Shown: positions 35,780 through 45,481, counted from the first letter of the stretch. The stretch is 57,192 nucleotides of DNA from Bacteroidales bacterium (GCA_017613375.1 JAGADZ010000046.1:1-57192), one strand, 5' to 3'. The notes: generated by a model from the sequence alone, not told the origin. Program-made: numbers and translations.

Positions 35780-37540
35780 ATGACTACTACTGATTTTTTA
35801 TATGTGTTTCTGGACTTGGCGGGAGCCTTGGCGGTATTCCTTTTTGCCATGAAACTTATGAGCGAAGGTCTGCAGAAATTCGCAGGCTCCAAACTGCGTC
35901 ATGTCCTCACAAAAATCACTGGCAAGCCCCTCAGTGGTATCCTTGCAGGAACCGGTGTGACGGCTGTTATTCAGAGTTCTACGGCCACCACCGTGATGAC
36001 CGTTGGTTTTGCCGGAGCCGGATTGTTGACCTTGGGTGGCGCTATCGCCGTAGTTATGGGTGCCAATATCGGAACCACCGTCACAGCTTGGATTCTTCTC
36101 CCCAGCCTTTCCGCAGGTGGCGGAGAGTCGCTTGCCGTACCAATGCTTCCAATGATAGCGGGTACTATCAGTCTGTTCTTTATCTTCTCAAAGAAGAACA
36201 AGATGCAGTATCTTGGACAAGCTATCATCGGTCTATGCATACTGTTGGTGGGAATGTGGCTGCTCGAACTATCAGTAAACCCCTTGGAAGACGAACTTCA
36301 TAAAGAAGGCAATATCCTTGCCATCAGCTCGTTGGGCGGCACAGGCATCTGGCAAGTGTTGTTTTTCATCGTTGTCGGAGCCATATTGTGCATTATCTTG
36401 CAGACATCGTCGGCAATGACGGCGATTATATTGATTATGAGTAGCATGGGTGTGCTTACGATGAATATCGCCATGGCCCTTATCATGGGTCAGAATCTCG
36501 GTACCACGCTGACAGCCCAGGTGGTGGCCATGACAACAGGCACCACAGGCAAACGCACCGCCCGTGCCCACTTGGTATTCAATGTGGCTGGTGTGCTGCT
36601 TTGCCTCGCCCTGTTCGTTCCCATTCGCAACGGAATCATGAGCCTCACAGGTATCACCGACGATCCTACCCTCGAAGTCAACAAACAGCTCTTTCCTTTG
36701 GCAATAACCATTTTCCATACCTTCTTCAACGTCCTCACCACTATCGCTCTTGCATTCTTCATCCCACAGATTATCAAGATTGTGGAATGGATGGTGCCGG
36801 AGAAGAAAGAGGAAGGCGAAGAGGAGTTCCGTCTCACCTATCTCGAGCCCAACCTGCTCAGTACTGCCGAGCTCAACCTGCAGAGTGCCAAGAGCGAGAT
36901 AGAGGAATTCTCGAAACGGGTGCTGCGAATGTACACTTTCCTGCCGGGGTTGCGAACTGCCAAGAGCGAAGAGGAATTCGACTCCATAATGCAGCGTATA
37001 GCCAAATATGAAGATATTACTGACCGTATGGAACTCGAGATTACCAAGTTCCTGACCCGTGTCGGTAGCGGCGACATCAGCCAGCACGGTTCTGAGCGCA
37101 TCAGCACCATGCTCCGCATCATAGACAATCTGGAGAGTATCGGCGACGCTATCTACCAGATAGCCATGACACGCCAGAGCAAACGCGAGGATGCCGTACA
37201 TTTCGATGCCAGCCTCAATGCCAACCTGAGCCATATGAGCGAGCTCGTGCAGAAAGCCCTTGATGTCATGGATGCCAACCTGCACGACTACGACCATATC
37301 GACCTCGATGCCGCCTATGCTGCCGAGAAGAACATCAACGAGTACCGCGACAGGCTACGCAAACAACACCTCGACGCACTGAAACTGGGCGTCTACAACT
37401 ACGCCATCGGCAATGCCTACAGCGGACTTTATGCCCTTTATGAGAAACTCGGCGACTATGTCATCAATGTGTCGGAAGCCATTGACAACAGCCGCAAAGG
37501 CGCCGATACCGTCTCCGAAGAGGAAAAACAGAATGCCTGA
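35780..37540 (+). CDS. Na+/phosphate cotransporter with C-terminal PhoU-like domain
   Basis: The product (586 residues) belongs to the NptA/YjbB family of inner-membrane Na+-dependent phosphate transporters. It has the two family signature repeats, QSSTATT at residue 65 and QTSSAMTA near residue 208, each followed by a GANIGTT or GQNLGTT motif, within about eight membrane segments. A cytoplasmic helical domain at about 360-570 resembles PhoU and probably senses or regulates phosphate transport. Direction (uptake or export) is not clear from sequence, as family members do both. Its stop overlaps the next gene's start by one base, so the two are translationally coupled. Confidence 0.93.
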   Translation: MTTTDFLYVFLDLAGALAVFLFAMKLMSEGLQKFAGSKLRHVLTKITGKPLSGILAGTGVTAVIQSSTATTVMTVGFAGAGLLTLGGAIAVVMGANIGTTVTAWILLPSLSAGGGESLAVPMLPMIAGTISLFFIFSKKNKMQYLGQAIIGLCILLVGMWLLELSVNPLEDELHKEGNILAISSLGGTGIWQVLFFIVVGAILCIILQTSSAMTAIILIMSSMGVLTMNIAMALIMGQNLGTTLTAQVVAMTTGTTGKRTARAHLVFNVAGVLLCLALFVPIRNGIMSLTGITDDPTLEVNKQLFPLAITIFHTFFNVLTTIALAFFIPQIIKIVEWMVPEKKEEGEEEFRLTYLEPNLLSTAELNLQSAKSEIEEFSKRVLRMYTFLPGLRTAKSEEEFDSIMQRIAKYEDITDRMELEITKFLTRVGSGDISQHGSERISTMLRIIDNLESIGDAIYQIAMTRQSKREDAVHFDASLNANLSHMSELVQKALDVMDANLHDYDHIDLDAAYAAEKNINEYRDRLRKQHLDALKLGVYNYAIGNAYSGLYALYEKLGDYVINVSEAIDNSRKGADTVSEEEKQNA

Positions 37541-38238
37541 TGGAAATCCGCTTCATAGCTCACAGTTGCTTTGCCGTTGTCACCGACCAGGCCTTGATAG
37601 TGTATGATTACTGCAAGGACAGCGACAACCATATCCTGCAACAGCTATTGGACGGATGCCATAAACAAGTCTATTTCGTGGTGTCGCATTTCCACGAAGA
37701 CCATTACAATCCAGACATTCTGAATGTCGAGGGGGCACGGCTGCTGCTGTCATACGACACTGTACGGCGACGTCGCGTCAACCGCGACCTTACGACAGCA
37801 ATACTGCGTCCCGGCGACATCTACGAAGACGAGAACCTGACACTGCATGCCTATAATTCTACCGACGTAGGCATTTCTACCGTGACGACACTGCCTAACG
37901 GCACAACCATTTACCACGCCGGAGACAACAACAATTGGTTCTTCGCCGAAAATCCCGAAGAGCATATCAAGACTTCCCTCAGCGAAATGGAGGGACTCTT
38001 TATCTCCATCCTACGGGATATCAGCAGCGACTATCCGACTATTGACCATGCAATGTTTCCTGTAGACCCCCGTCTTGGAACAAATATTCTCCGCGGCCCC
38101 TTCCAATGGCTGTGGCACATCAAGACAAAACATTTCTATCCCATGCACTGCTGGGAACAATGGGATGTGGTGAAGGAAGAGTTGCAGAAACTCCTCGACC
38201 AGTTCCCTGACACAGAGATACACTTGTGTGAGGTATGA
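37540..38238 (+). CDS. MBL-fold metallo-hydrolase (232 aa)
   Basis: This metallo-beta-lactamase-fold protein has the metal motif SHFHEDH in VVSHFHEDHYNP near residue 50, a later IYHAGDNNNW metal segment and a C-terminal FYPMHCWEQWDVV with a His. The pattern resembles UlaG/YtnP-like small hydrolases of unknown substrate. It starts inside the stop codon of the phosphate transporter (TGATG), so translational coupling is likely. The last two codons and stop (GAGGTATGA) lie within a dispersed TGAGGTATGAGG-type repeat, which continues beyond the gene. A substrate cannot be named. Confidence 0.85.
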   Translation: MEIRFIAHSCFAVVTDQALIVYDYCKDSDNHILQQLLDGCHKQVYFVVSHFHEDHYNPDILNVEGARLLLSYDTVRRRRVNRDLTTAILRPGDIYEDENLTLHAYNSTDVGISTVTTLPNGTTIYHAGDNNNWFFAENPEEHIKTSLSEMEGLFISILRDISSDYPTIDHAMFPVDPRLGTNILRGPFQWLWHIKTKHFYPMHCWEQWDVVKEELQKLLDQFPDTEIHLCEV

Positions 38239-38304
38239 GGTGAGAGGTATGAGGTAAGATGTTATTTAAGATTGAGAAGATAAACAGTTAACGTTAAAGT
38301 TAAT
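38227..38304. repeat. TGAGGTATGAGG repeat family, copy A
   Basis: GTGAGGTATGAGGTGAGAGG is followed by TTATTTAAGATTGAGAAG and AAACAGTTAACGTTAA. The same run occurs in reverse at 45380-45475 and, shorter, at 50321-50366. The copy lies between the MBL gene stop and the end of the convergent acyltransferase gene and includes the MBL stop codon. Confidence 0.8.
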
Positions 38305-39687
38305 CTATACCTCCTCGGCCAATTCTTTCTGCAGGGTTGTCAGTACCCTCATCTTCCTTGGACTGACGAGTCTCAGGAACCAATACTGGCAATTGCTGCC
38401 TAACCATTTCAGTGCATTTACCATAGGACCCGCCATGACCGCCTCGATATGGACCAGGGCCACCGCCACCAGACCCCACCAGGCTCCAATGTCGGCCAAT
38501 CGGCTCATCCACATTCCTCCACAGCAAGCCACCACTATTGAAATAACTATACCGTAAAGTATAGAGAACACAAAGCGGATGCCGAAATTGATCGAGCTAC
38601 GGAATTGGCTGTCTTTTATTATCTTTTTTGGAATCAGGTAGGTAGGCATGAACGGCACAGGGAAACACAGAAGCATGAACAAGACAATCCACCGTACCTG
38701 AGGGACAATGACAACAGCGGAAATGAAAGCAACGAAGACAAGGAACATCAACAAGGTAGATACAAAACCCCCATGCTCGGCAATGCATTTCTCTCCAATA
38801 TGCAGGCTGCGGCAAAGAGCCTTAAAACTACGGACTTTCTCCATAAGGGGTTCGAATCCGGCATCGGCGGCAGTCTCACGAGCATCGACTTTCTGTGCTA
38901 TCTGCTGACGCATACAGAACCGGTTCCATGCATTGTTTCGCAAATGTCCTGCCTTGCGGAATGTGGGATTAGCGATATTGCATAACGTCAGAATCTCCTC
39001 ATAATGCGCGTCGCTACGGATGTCATGCATCAGTGGACGGAGAGCTGAGGTCAGAGCCTCACGCATCTGGTTGAGCGCTACAGGTTCGTTGCTCTCGAAA
39101 GTCTCCATGAATGGCTTCACAGGGATAGGCTTACCTATATTGACGACGAGATTGCTATAAGGACGTTCATACTCATCGAAATCGATACCTGTTGGAAGGA
39201 TATAGAGAGGATGGTCTCCGAGTTTTCGCTGCGTCTCCCCCGCGATACGGAACATACCCTTCACAAGTGGCAACAGATGATGGCGGTTGTTGTGACGTCC
39301 TTCCGCCATGAGGCAGAGAGGGTAACCGTCAAGCAGCACATCGCGTGAGCGGTCGAAGATATCGTTGTTTTTAGATAGATTCTCTTTTCCGTCGCGAATA
39401 CGGTAGACAGGCATGATTTTCAAGAAAGTCAAGATAGCACGCACTGTGGGTTTTGCGAAGATGTCGGCACGGGCGAGGAAGACCGGCGGCTTTGGAGCTA
39501 TGTTCAACACTGCCAACGGCTCCATAAGAGCCTGCTGATGACATGGGGCGAAAATATAGGCTCCGTCTTTCGGAAGATTCTCCATTCCACGAACCACAAA
39601 ATGGTGATAATGACAACGAGTCCCGAACTGCACCAAAGGACTCAGTATGTTATATAGGAAATTATTGTCCTGAATAGCCTTACCCAT
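38305..39687 (-). CDS. PlsC-type lysophospholipid acyltransferase with extra membrane domain
   Basis: The protein (460 residues) resembles 1-acyl-glycerol-3-phosphate acyltransferases of Bacteroidetes. The N-terminal half has the acyltransferase core: CHQQALME at 49-56, where related proteins usually have HQNALMD, and AEGRHNNRHHLLPLVKG from about residue 128. The catalytic His is present, while the usual partner Asp is Glu56 here. Three or four hydrophobic segments near residues 300-420 form an added C-terminal membrane region. It probably acylates a lipid at the inner membrane; the acceptor is unknown. The start ATG is preceded by a -7 box at 39750-39757. It is divergent from the DUF4294 gene. 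Confidence 0.88.
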   Translation of the reverse strand: MGKAIQDNNFLYNILSPLVQFGTRCHYHHFVVRGMENLPKDGAYIFAPCHQQALMEPLAVLNIAPKPPVFLARADIFAKPTVRAILTFLKIMPVYRIRDGKENLSKNNDIFDRSRDVLLDGYPLCLMAEGRHNNRHHLLPLVKGMFRIAGETQRKLGDHPLYILPTGIDFDEYERPYSNLVVNIGKPIPVKPFMETFESNEPVALNQMREALTSALRPLMHDIRSDAHYEEILTLCNIANPTFRKAGHLRNNAWNRFCMRQQIAQKVDARETAADAGFEPLMEKVRSFKALCRSLHIGEKCIAEHGGFVSTLLMFLVFVAFISAVVIVPQVRWIVLFMLLCFPVPFMPTYLIPKKIIKDSQFRSSINFGIRFVFSILYGIVISIVVACCGGMWMSRLADIGAWWGLVAVALVHIEAVMAGPMVNALKWLGSNCQYWFLRLVSPRKMRVLTTLQKELAEEV

Positions 39688-39749
39688 AATTTATAAAAAT
39701 ACTTAAAATACAGTCTTTTAACTCTATTTTAACAATTGTTTGGTATCGG

Positions 39750-39757
39750 CAAAGATA
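39750..39757 (-). promoter_or_regulatory. Bacteroidota -7 box TATCTTTG before the acyltransferase gene
   Basis: The minus-strand TATCTTTG fits TAnnTTTG and lies about 63 bases before the start at 39687. It stands in the 107-base divergent gap with the DUF4294 gene. Confidence 0.5.
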
Positions 39758-39794
39758 CGAAAAAAAACATTTTTGAGTTATACAGGAAAATAAA

Positions 39795-40412
39795 ATGACA
39801 ATGGGAATGAAAAGGATATTCGTCTTGACATTGGCCATGATGTTTTGTATGAACTGCGGAAACAGTGCGCGGGCTCAACAGCCCAACACCGGCAACCGTA
39901 TCCTTTCCTATGCAACAATATTGGACGGGGACACCATTCCTTTGGTGCATCTTAAACCCGTAATCATCACCGCACCATGGGCACTGCTCTCTCAAAAAGA
40001 GATTAGAAGAAACCAGAAACTCATCCGTAACGTGAAAAAAACTCTCCCCTACGCCAAAGAGGCACGCAGGAGACTGAAAGAACTGGACCGTGAACTGGCT
40101 TCCATGAATCCCAATTACAGAAAAGAATACATCAAGAGGGTTGAACGCGAACTGATTGACGAATTCGAGGACGACCTGATGAATCTCACCATCTCACAAG
40201 GTGCCGTACTTCTGAAACTGGTGGACAGGGAAACGGGCAACAGTTCATACGCCCTCGTCTCTGACCTGCGTGGCAAATTGAGGGCGTCGTTCTATCAGAG
40301 TTTCGCTCGCCTGTTCGGCTTCAACCTGAAATCACGCTACGACCCTCAGCATAACAAAGAGGACAACCTCTTGGAACGTGTGGCTCGTTCGGTGGAGCTG
40401 GGAAAAATATAA
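39795..40412 (+). CDS. DUF4294 domain protein, exported (205 aa)
   Basis: The product has an N-terminal signal region (MKRIFVLTLAMMFCMNCGN, from the third Met) and the DUF4294 body: DGDTIPLVHLKPVII, followed by a charged helical stretch (RRNQKLIRNVKKTLPYAKEA, RRRLKELDRELA) and LVDRETGNSSYALVSDLRG with RASFYQSFARLFG near the C-terminus. The family is found in Bacteroidetes and has no known function; export to the periplasm is inferred. The MKRIF Met at 39807 is the likely true start. It precedes an NlpC/P60 gene by five bases and is probably co-transcribed with it. Confidence 0.85.
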   Translation: MTMGMKRIFVLTLAMMFCMNCGNSARAQQPNTGNRILSYATILDGDTIPLVHLKPVIITAPWALLSQKEIRRNQKLIRNVKKTLPYAKEARRRLKELDRELASMNPNYRKEYIKRVERELIDEFEDDLMNLTISQGAVLLKLVDRETGNSSYALVSDLRGKLRASFYQSFARLFGFNLKSRYDPQHNKEDNLLERVARSVELGKI

Positions 40413-40417
40413 CAATC

Positions 40418-41107
40418 ATGGAAACAGTATACTGCAAAACACCTGCCGCCCCTATGCGTGCCGAAGCAGCCCATCGTTCAGAGATGGTCAGCCAGCTGCT
40501 GTTTGGCGAGAAAGCAGTCGTCACGGAGAGCCATGACGGATGGCTGCATATCAGATGCCTCCACGACAACTACTGCGGATGGGTCGATGAACGCCAACTG
40601 TGCCCAGTAAAAGAGTCTTCATTAGACTGTCATATCCTGCCGAAAACACAATATGTAGAAATCAACGGTCGAAGGATGCTGCTTCCTGCAGGGAGTGAAT
40701 TACCGTTTGAGACAGAACGGGTGTCGGCATCACCGTTGACGATTGCGGAACAGTTTCTCGGAGCACCTTACCTCTGGGGCGGCCGTACAATTCTGGGCAT
40801 AGACTGCTCCGGATTGATGCAGGTGGTTTATAAAATCCATGGTATCAAGCTGCCACGCGACGCCTCACAGCAGGTGCTTATAGGAGAAAGCATCGGTTTT
40901 GAACAGGCACATACCGGGGATCTCGCGTTTTTCGCCAACGACAAAGGGCAAATAGTCCATGTCGGCATGGTGGCCGACGACGACGCAACGACAATACTTC
41001 ATGCCTCGGGAGAGGTCCGTCGCGACAAACTGGATGAGACAGGAATTTTTAATTCCACCTTGAACCGCTACACCCATAGACTAAGCACATTACGCAGAAT
41101 TATGTGA
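40418..41107 (+). CDS. NlpC/P60 (C40) cell-wall peptidase with SH3-like domain
   Basis: The 229-residue protein has an N-terminal bacterial SH3-like domain (about 1-65, GEKAVVTESHDGWLHIRCLH, NYCGWVDERQL) and a C-terminal NlpC/P60 papain-like domain. The catalytic Cys is C130 in GIDCSGL, and the conserved His is H181 in VHVGM. A third polar residue is likely H195 in LHASG. These are the marks of gamma-D-glutamyl-diamino-acid endopeptidases acting on peptidoglycan stem peptides. No signal peptide is visible, so it may act in the cytoplasm on recycled muropeptides (YkfC-like). It is coupled to the DUF4294 gene. Confidence 0.93.
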   Translation: METVYCKTPAAPMRAEAAHRSEMVSQLLFGEKAVVTESHDGWLHIRCLHDNYCGWVDERQLCPVKESSLDCHILPKTQYVEINGRRMLLPAGSELPFETERVSASPLTIAEQFLGAPYLWGGRTILGIDCSGLMQVVYKIHGIKLPRDASQQVLIGESIGFEQAHTGDLAFFANDKGQIVHVGMVADDDATTILHASGEVRRDKLDETGIFNSTLNRYTHRLSTLRRIM

Positions 41108-41184
41108 GCGGTCTTTAGAAGGTGTGGCTCTCATAAAATCATACATTTTTTTTGCCAGCCTTTACACAATTCAAGATTTTTGTG

Positions 41185-41192
41185 TAAATTTG
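41185..41192 (+). promoter_or_regulatory. Bacteroidota -7 box TAAATTTG before holA
   Basis: TAAATTTG fits TAnnTTTG and lies 25 bases before the holA start at 41217. A TTTG also occurs at 41151-41154, further upstream than ideal spacing. Confidence 0.5.
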
Positions 41193-41216
41193 TATGCTTT
41201 TTTAGCGGCATAAATT

Positions 41217-42224
41217 ATGGCAATCACTGAAAAACAACTTGTTTCTGATTTGAAGGCTGGAAAATTCGCTCCGGTATACCTGCTTACCGGGGATGAAAAC
41301 TACTATATTGACCAAGTATCTGACTTTTTTGAAAAAAATATTATCGCTTCCGATTTTGTCGATTTCGACCGCACGATAGTCTACGGGGGTGAAACCGACA
41401 TGCTGACAGTTATAAGCCTTGCACAACGGTTCCCAATGATGTCTCCTGTACAACTCGTACTTGTAAAGGAAGCACAAAACATAGCCACAAAAGAATGGGA
41501 CCATCTCGCTGCATATCTGAACAATCCGCAACCGACGACAGTACTGGTCTTCTGCTACCGCCACAAAAAACTCGACAAACGTACCAAAGGCTATAAGGCA
41601 ATAGAGAAAAACGGAGTAGTATACGAAAAAAAGAAACTGTACGACAACCAAATACCGGACTGGATTGACCATGTGGTGACGCAACATGGGTTCTCAATAA
41701 CACAGAAAGGTGCCGTCCTCATCGCCGAATCCATTGGTAACGACCTCGGCAAGATAGCCAACGAACTGTCAAAGATATTCATCTCCCTGCCCAAAGGGTC
41801 GTTGATTAACGACGATGTCATAGAGCAAAACATCGGCATTAGCAAAGACTACAACATCTTTGAGCTTCAGACAGCCCTTGGACGACGCGATGTGCTGCAA
41901 TGTAACAAGATTGTCAACTATTTCGCCGCCAACCCCAAAGACAATCCTATACAGGCTATTTTGCCTAACCTGTACAGCTTTTTCATCAAGGTGATGCTCT
42001 ACCATCAGGAACCTGACAAAAGCAAGGCTGCCGCCCTGCTCAAAGTCAATCCCTTTTTCATGAAAGACTATGAGACGGCAGCACGCAACTATACCCTTGG
42101 CAAACTGGCATCATGCATTGGTTATCTGCACGACGCAGACCTGCGTAGCAAAGGTGTCCGCAACAACGGCACCGTCAGTGACGGGGAAATACTGAAAGAA
42201 CTTGTTTTCAAAATCATTCATTAA
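41217..42224 (+). CDS. holA: DNA polymerase III delta subunit
   Basis: Delta is the clamp-loader subunit that opens the sliding clamp. The 335-residue protein shows the HolA layout: FAPVYLLTGDENYYIDQV near the start (a nonfunctional P-loop-like strand), LAQRFPMMSPVQLVLVKEAQ, a middle segment ITQKGAVLIAESIGNDLGKI and the C-terminal helical collar domain (NIFELQTALGRRDVLQCNKI). The start ATG follows a -7 box. It is followed 14 bases later by a TonB receptor gene. Confidence 0.94.
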   Translation: MAITEKQLVSDLKAGKFAPVYLLTGDENYYIDQVSDFFEKNIIASDFVDFDRTIVYGGETDMLTVISLAQRFPMMSPVQLVLVKEAQNIATKEWDHLAAYLNNPQPTTVLVFCYRHKKLDKRTKGYKAIEKNGVVYEKKKLYDNQIPDWIDHVVTQHGFSITQKGAVLIAESIGNDLGKIANELSKIFISLPKGSLINDDVIEQNIGISKDYNIFELQTALGRRDVLQCNKIVNYFAANPKDNPIQAILPNLYSFFIKVMLYHQEPDKSKAAALLKVNPFFMKDYETAARNYTLGKLASCIGYLHDADLRSKGVRNNGTVSDGEILKELVFKIIH

Positions 42225-42238
42225 CAATCCGACATTAC

Positions 42239-44593
42239 ATGTCATTGAAAAGACTTCATATTACAATTCCGTTCAACTATAGAGTCGTCCTATGTCTCAC
42301 CCTGCTGCTTACTCTTTGCGGCAGCCTCTTCTCGCAAAACACCATCAAAGGAGTGCTCATCGACGACGACCAAGGCGAGGCAATCCCCTATGCCCAAGTC
42401 TTTCTGGAAGGTACAAACTACTGGAGCACGACAGACCTCAACGGCTATTTCGTGATAAACAAGATTCCTAACGGCACCTACACCCTTAAGGTTCGCTATG
42501 TCGGATATCAAGACTACAGCGAAGAAGTCACTCTGAAGCACCAGACCATCACTCGTAATATCAAGCTCAAGACTGTCGCCAAGAGACTTAAAGACGTGGT
42601 TATCACTACCAACAAAATTCAAGAGCGTCAGGTGCAGACACAAGTCTCAGTAGAAAAAATCAGTGCGTCGCAAATCCAACAAATGCCGTCCATTGGAGGA
42701 CAGGCCGACCTGGCACAGTACCTACAGGTGCTCCCCGGCGTCAATTCCACCGGTGACCAAGGTGGACAGTTGTATATCCGCGGCGGCTCCATGATACAGA
42801 ATCTTACGTTGCTCGACGGAATGGTAGTCTATAATCCTTTCCATTCCATAGGACTCTACTCTATCTTCGAGACGGATGTGATTCTTAACGCCGATGTTTA
42901 TACAGGCGGCTTCGGTGCCGAATACGGCGGCCGTCTGTCGTCGGTCCTGGACATCACCACACGCGACGGAAACAAAAAACACCATACAGGAAAAATAGGT
43001 CTCAACACCTTCGGAGCAAGCCTGATACTGGAAGGACCCCTGAAACGCGAAAAAGGCAACTCCACCGCCACGACGACCTATCTGTTGACAGCCAAGAACT
43101 CTTTCCTGTCACGCTCGTCTAAAATAGTTTACCCTTATATCGACGGGGGCCTGCCATTTGACTTTTTTGACATCTACGGAAAGGTCACGATAAACTCGGG
43201 ACAGGGTAGCAAGATTAATTTCTTCGGTTTCCGGTTCGACGACCAAGTAATCGGCTATCAGGCATTGGCAGACTACCACTGGCTGAACTACGGAGCAGGA
43301 AGCTCCTTCTCGCTCATGACGGGCTCTTCGTCGCTTGTCAACGGTACCGTGGCCTACTCAAAATATAATGTCAGCCTGACTGACGAATCCGGCAAGCCCA
43401 AATACAGCGGCATTGGAGGCTTCAACTTCTCGTTAGGCATCACCAATATCTATGGCAAGAACAAGTTGAACTACGGTCTCGGCATTGAAGGCTACTCCAC
43501 TGACTACAAATACATCACCGAATTTGGCAACACACGTAACCAAAACGAGAACACCACCTCTTTCTCCGCCTACGCGACATATCATATCAACGTGAACAAA
43601 TGGCTGTTAGACCCCGGCATAAGACTAATCTACTATGCCTCGCTGTCAGAAACAAGTTTTGAGCCCCGTTTCTCTGCCAAATATAACGCATCGGACCTGC
43701 TGAGATTCAAGATGGCTGTTGGTGTATACAGCCAGATTATGCTTGACGCCCGGTCAGACCACGATATCGTGAATCTGTTCAACGGATTCCTCACAGGTAG
43801 CGGCCAACTCGACCTGCCAGATGTCTACAAAGGGGAGCCTGTGACGACATGCGTCCAAAAAGCACAACATATTGTGCTCGGTGTGGAATACGACATGATT
43901 GAACACATGACGGCAAATCTGGAGTTCTATTTCAAGAATTTCAGCCAACTGATTGGCATTAACCACAATCAAATATACGATCGAACAGACCCTGCCTATC
44001 AAACAGGAGGCATCTTTGAGAAACCCGAATATTACATGACTGACTTTGTCATAGAGCAAGGCTATGCAACCGGTATGGATATCAGTTTTTGCTATGACCT
44101 CGAACGACTATATCTGTGGGCCACATACTCTTTGGGATATGTGCAACGTACCGATGAAGTGGAGACTTACAACCCTCACTATGACCGACGTCATACAATA
44201 AACCTGCTTGCCACATATGCTTTGGGCGAGGATCGCCAATGGGAACTCAGCGGACGTTGGAGCTTCGGAAGCGGATTCCCATTCACCCGTACGGCAGGTA
44301 TCTATGAGAACCTCGGCTTAGGCGGCACAATAGGGGGCTCATACATCAATGAAAACGGCAATCTCGAAGTCTATTACGGTGATATCTACGGGGGACGTCT
44401 GCCTCTGTATCACCGCCTCGACCTGGCAGCAAAACGCAAATTCTCCCTTGGGAAAAGGAGTCTTCTTGAATTGTCGCTCAGCGTTACCAATGTCTACAAC
44501 CGCAACAACATGTTCTATTTCGACCGTATTACGGCGAAACGTGTAGACCAACTGCCGATACTTGTCTGTCTCGGTGCCAATCTGAGTTTTTAA
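42239..44593 (+). CDS. TonB-dependent receptor with carboxypeptidase-like N-terminal domain
   Basis: The 784-residue outer-membrane protein has a signal peptide ending near LFSQ (about residue 33), then a CarboxypepD-regulatory-like beta-sandwich (GVLIDDDQGEAIPYAQVFLE ... LKVRYVGYQDYS), a plug domain (QMPSIGGQADLAQYLQVLPG, YIRGGSMIQNLTLLDGM) and a barrel ending in LPILVCLGANLSF. No SusD partner follows, so it is not a classical SusCD pair; the substrate could be a metal chelate, cofactor or glycan. The energy comes from TonB-ExbBD, which is not in this window. It is convergent with ung, with 18 bases between the stops. Confidence 0.93.
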   Translation: MSLKRLHITIPFNYRVVLCLTLLLTLCGSLFSQNTIKGVLIDDDQGEAIPYAQVFLEGTNYWSTTDLNGYFVINKIPNGTYTLKVRYVGYQDYSEEVTLKHQTITRNIKLKTVAKRLKDVVITTNKIQERQVQTQVSVEKISASQIQQMPSIGGQADLAQYLQVLPGVNSTGDQGGQLYIRGGSMIQNLTLLDGMVVYNPFHSIGLYSIFETDVILNADVYTGGFGAEYGGRLSSVLDITTRDGNKKHHTGKIGLNTFGASLILEGPLKREKGNSTATTTYLLTAKNSFLSRSSKIVYPYIDGGLPFDFFDIYGKVTINSGQGSKINFFGFRFDDQVIGYQALADYHWLNYGAGSSFSLMTGSSSLVNGTVAYSKYNVSLTDESGKPKYSGIGGFNFSLGITNIYGKNKLNYGLGIEGYSTDYKYITEFGNTRNQNENTTSFSAYATYHINVNKWLLDPGIRLIYYASLSETSFEPRFSAKYNASDLLRFKMAVGVYSQIMLDARSDHDIVNLFNGFLTGSGQLDLPDVYKGEPVTTCVQKAQHIVLGVEYDMIEHMTANLEFYFKNFSQLIGINHNQIYDRTDPAYQTGGIFEKPEYYMTDFVIEQGYATGMDISFCYDLERLYLWATYSLGYVQRTDEVETYNPHYDRRHTINLLATYALGEDRQWELSGRWSFGSGFPFTRTAGIYENLGLGGTIGGSYINENGNLEVYYGDIYGGRLPLYHRLDLAAKRKFSLGKRSLLELSLSVTNVYNRNNMFYFDRITAKRVDQLPILVCLGANLSF

Positions 44594-44611
44594 TCAAGTC
44601 TTTTCTGAAAA

Positions 44612-45289
44612 CTATCTTATCGCTGTCCAATCAATAGGGGTTTTGCCCTGTTTGGCCAACAACTCATTTGTCCTTGAGAAATGCTTGCATCCGAAGAAAC
44701 CCCTGTATGCCGACAATGGCGATGGATGAGGAGCTGTGAGGACATAGTGCTTCCCTTTGTCAACAAACTGCTGCTTATTGATTGCGTAACTACCCCATAG
44801 AAGAAAGACAATCCCTGTGCGGCGTTGCGACAGTTCACGAATGGCAGCATCGGTAAACTCTTCCCAACCGTGACGTTGATGAGAGCCAGCCTGATGGGCA
44901 CGCACCGTCAGAGTGGCGTTGAGAAGCAGCACTCCCTGGTCAGCCCAACCACTAAGGTCTCCGCAGGATAAGGGGATATTACATCCTAAATCACTGTTTA
45001 TCTCCTTAATAATGTTCACCAATGACGGAGGGACAGCAATACCGGCAGGCACTGAGAAACAGAGGCCGTGAGCCTGACCTGGTTCATGATAAGGATCCTG
45101 ACCCAAGATAACCACTTTGACTTTGTCGAAAGGAGTATGGTCGAATGCAGCAAAGATGTCCCCTCCCTTTGGATAGCATCTATACTGCTGTCTCTCAGCG
45201 ACAAGAAAATCCTTTAGTTGCTGGAAATAAGGAGCATCGAACTGAGGCTGCAGGACTTCAAGCCATGAGGGGTCTATCTTTGGAGTCAT
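44612..45289 (-). CDS. ung: Uracil-DNA glycosylase
   Basis: Ung removes uracil from DNA as the first step of base-excision repair. The 225-residue protein has the catalytic water-activating motif GQDPYH (63-68), the FSVPAGIAVPPSL binding segment, LLLNATLTVR, and the DNA-intercalating HPSPLSAYRG (from 188). The length and motif spacing match family 1 enzymes. The start is the ATG at 45289. A stretch of 192 bases separates it from the gene upstream, largely filled by a repeat. Confidence 0.97.
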   Translation of the reverse strand: MTPKIDPSWLEVLQPQFDAPYFQQLKDFLVAERQQYRCYPKGGDIFAAFDHTPFDKVKVVILGQDPYHEPGQAHGLCFSVPAGIAVPPSLVNIIKEINSDLGCNIPLSCGDLSGWADQGVLLLNATLTVRAHQAGSHQRHGWEEFTDAAIRELSQRRTGIVFLLWGSYAINKQQFVDKGKHYVLTAPHPSPLSAYRGFFGCKHFSRTNELLAKQGKTPIDWTAIR

Positions 45290-45379
45290 TTTTTCAACTT
45301 TATATTTTGACGAAAACGAAAACCTTTGTTCAACTTTCTGCCTGACCTATGGTCATGGCCTGCGACCGAAGAGGAGCAA

Positions 45380-45475
45380 ACGTTAACGTTAACTGTTTAT
45401 CTTCTCAATCTTAAATAACCTCATACTTCATACCTCTCACCTCATACCTCACACCTCATACCTCACACCTCACTA
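45380..45475. repeat. TGAGGTATGAGG repeat family, copy B, with tandem expansion
   Basis: In reverse orientation to copy A: GTTAACGTTAACTGTTTATC, then CTTCTCAATCTTAAATAA, then a run of CCTCATACCT/CACACCT units. The last part (about 45438-45475) contains two 14-base units ACCTCATACCTCAC in tandem, which copy A lacks. It lies between ung and the glyoxalase-II-like gene. Confidence 0.8.
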
Positions 45476-45481
45476 TAACCT

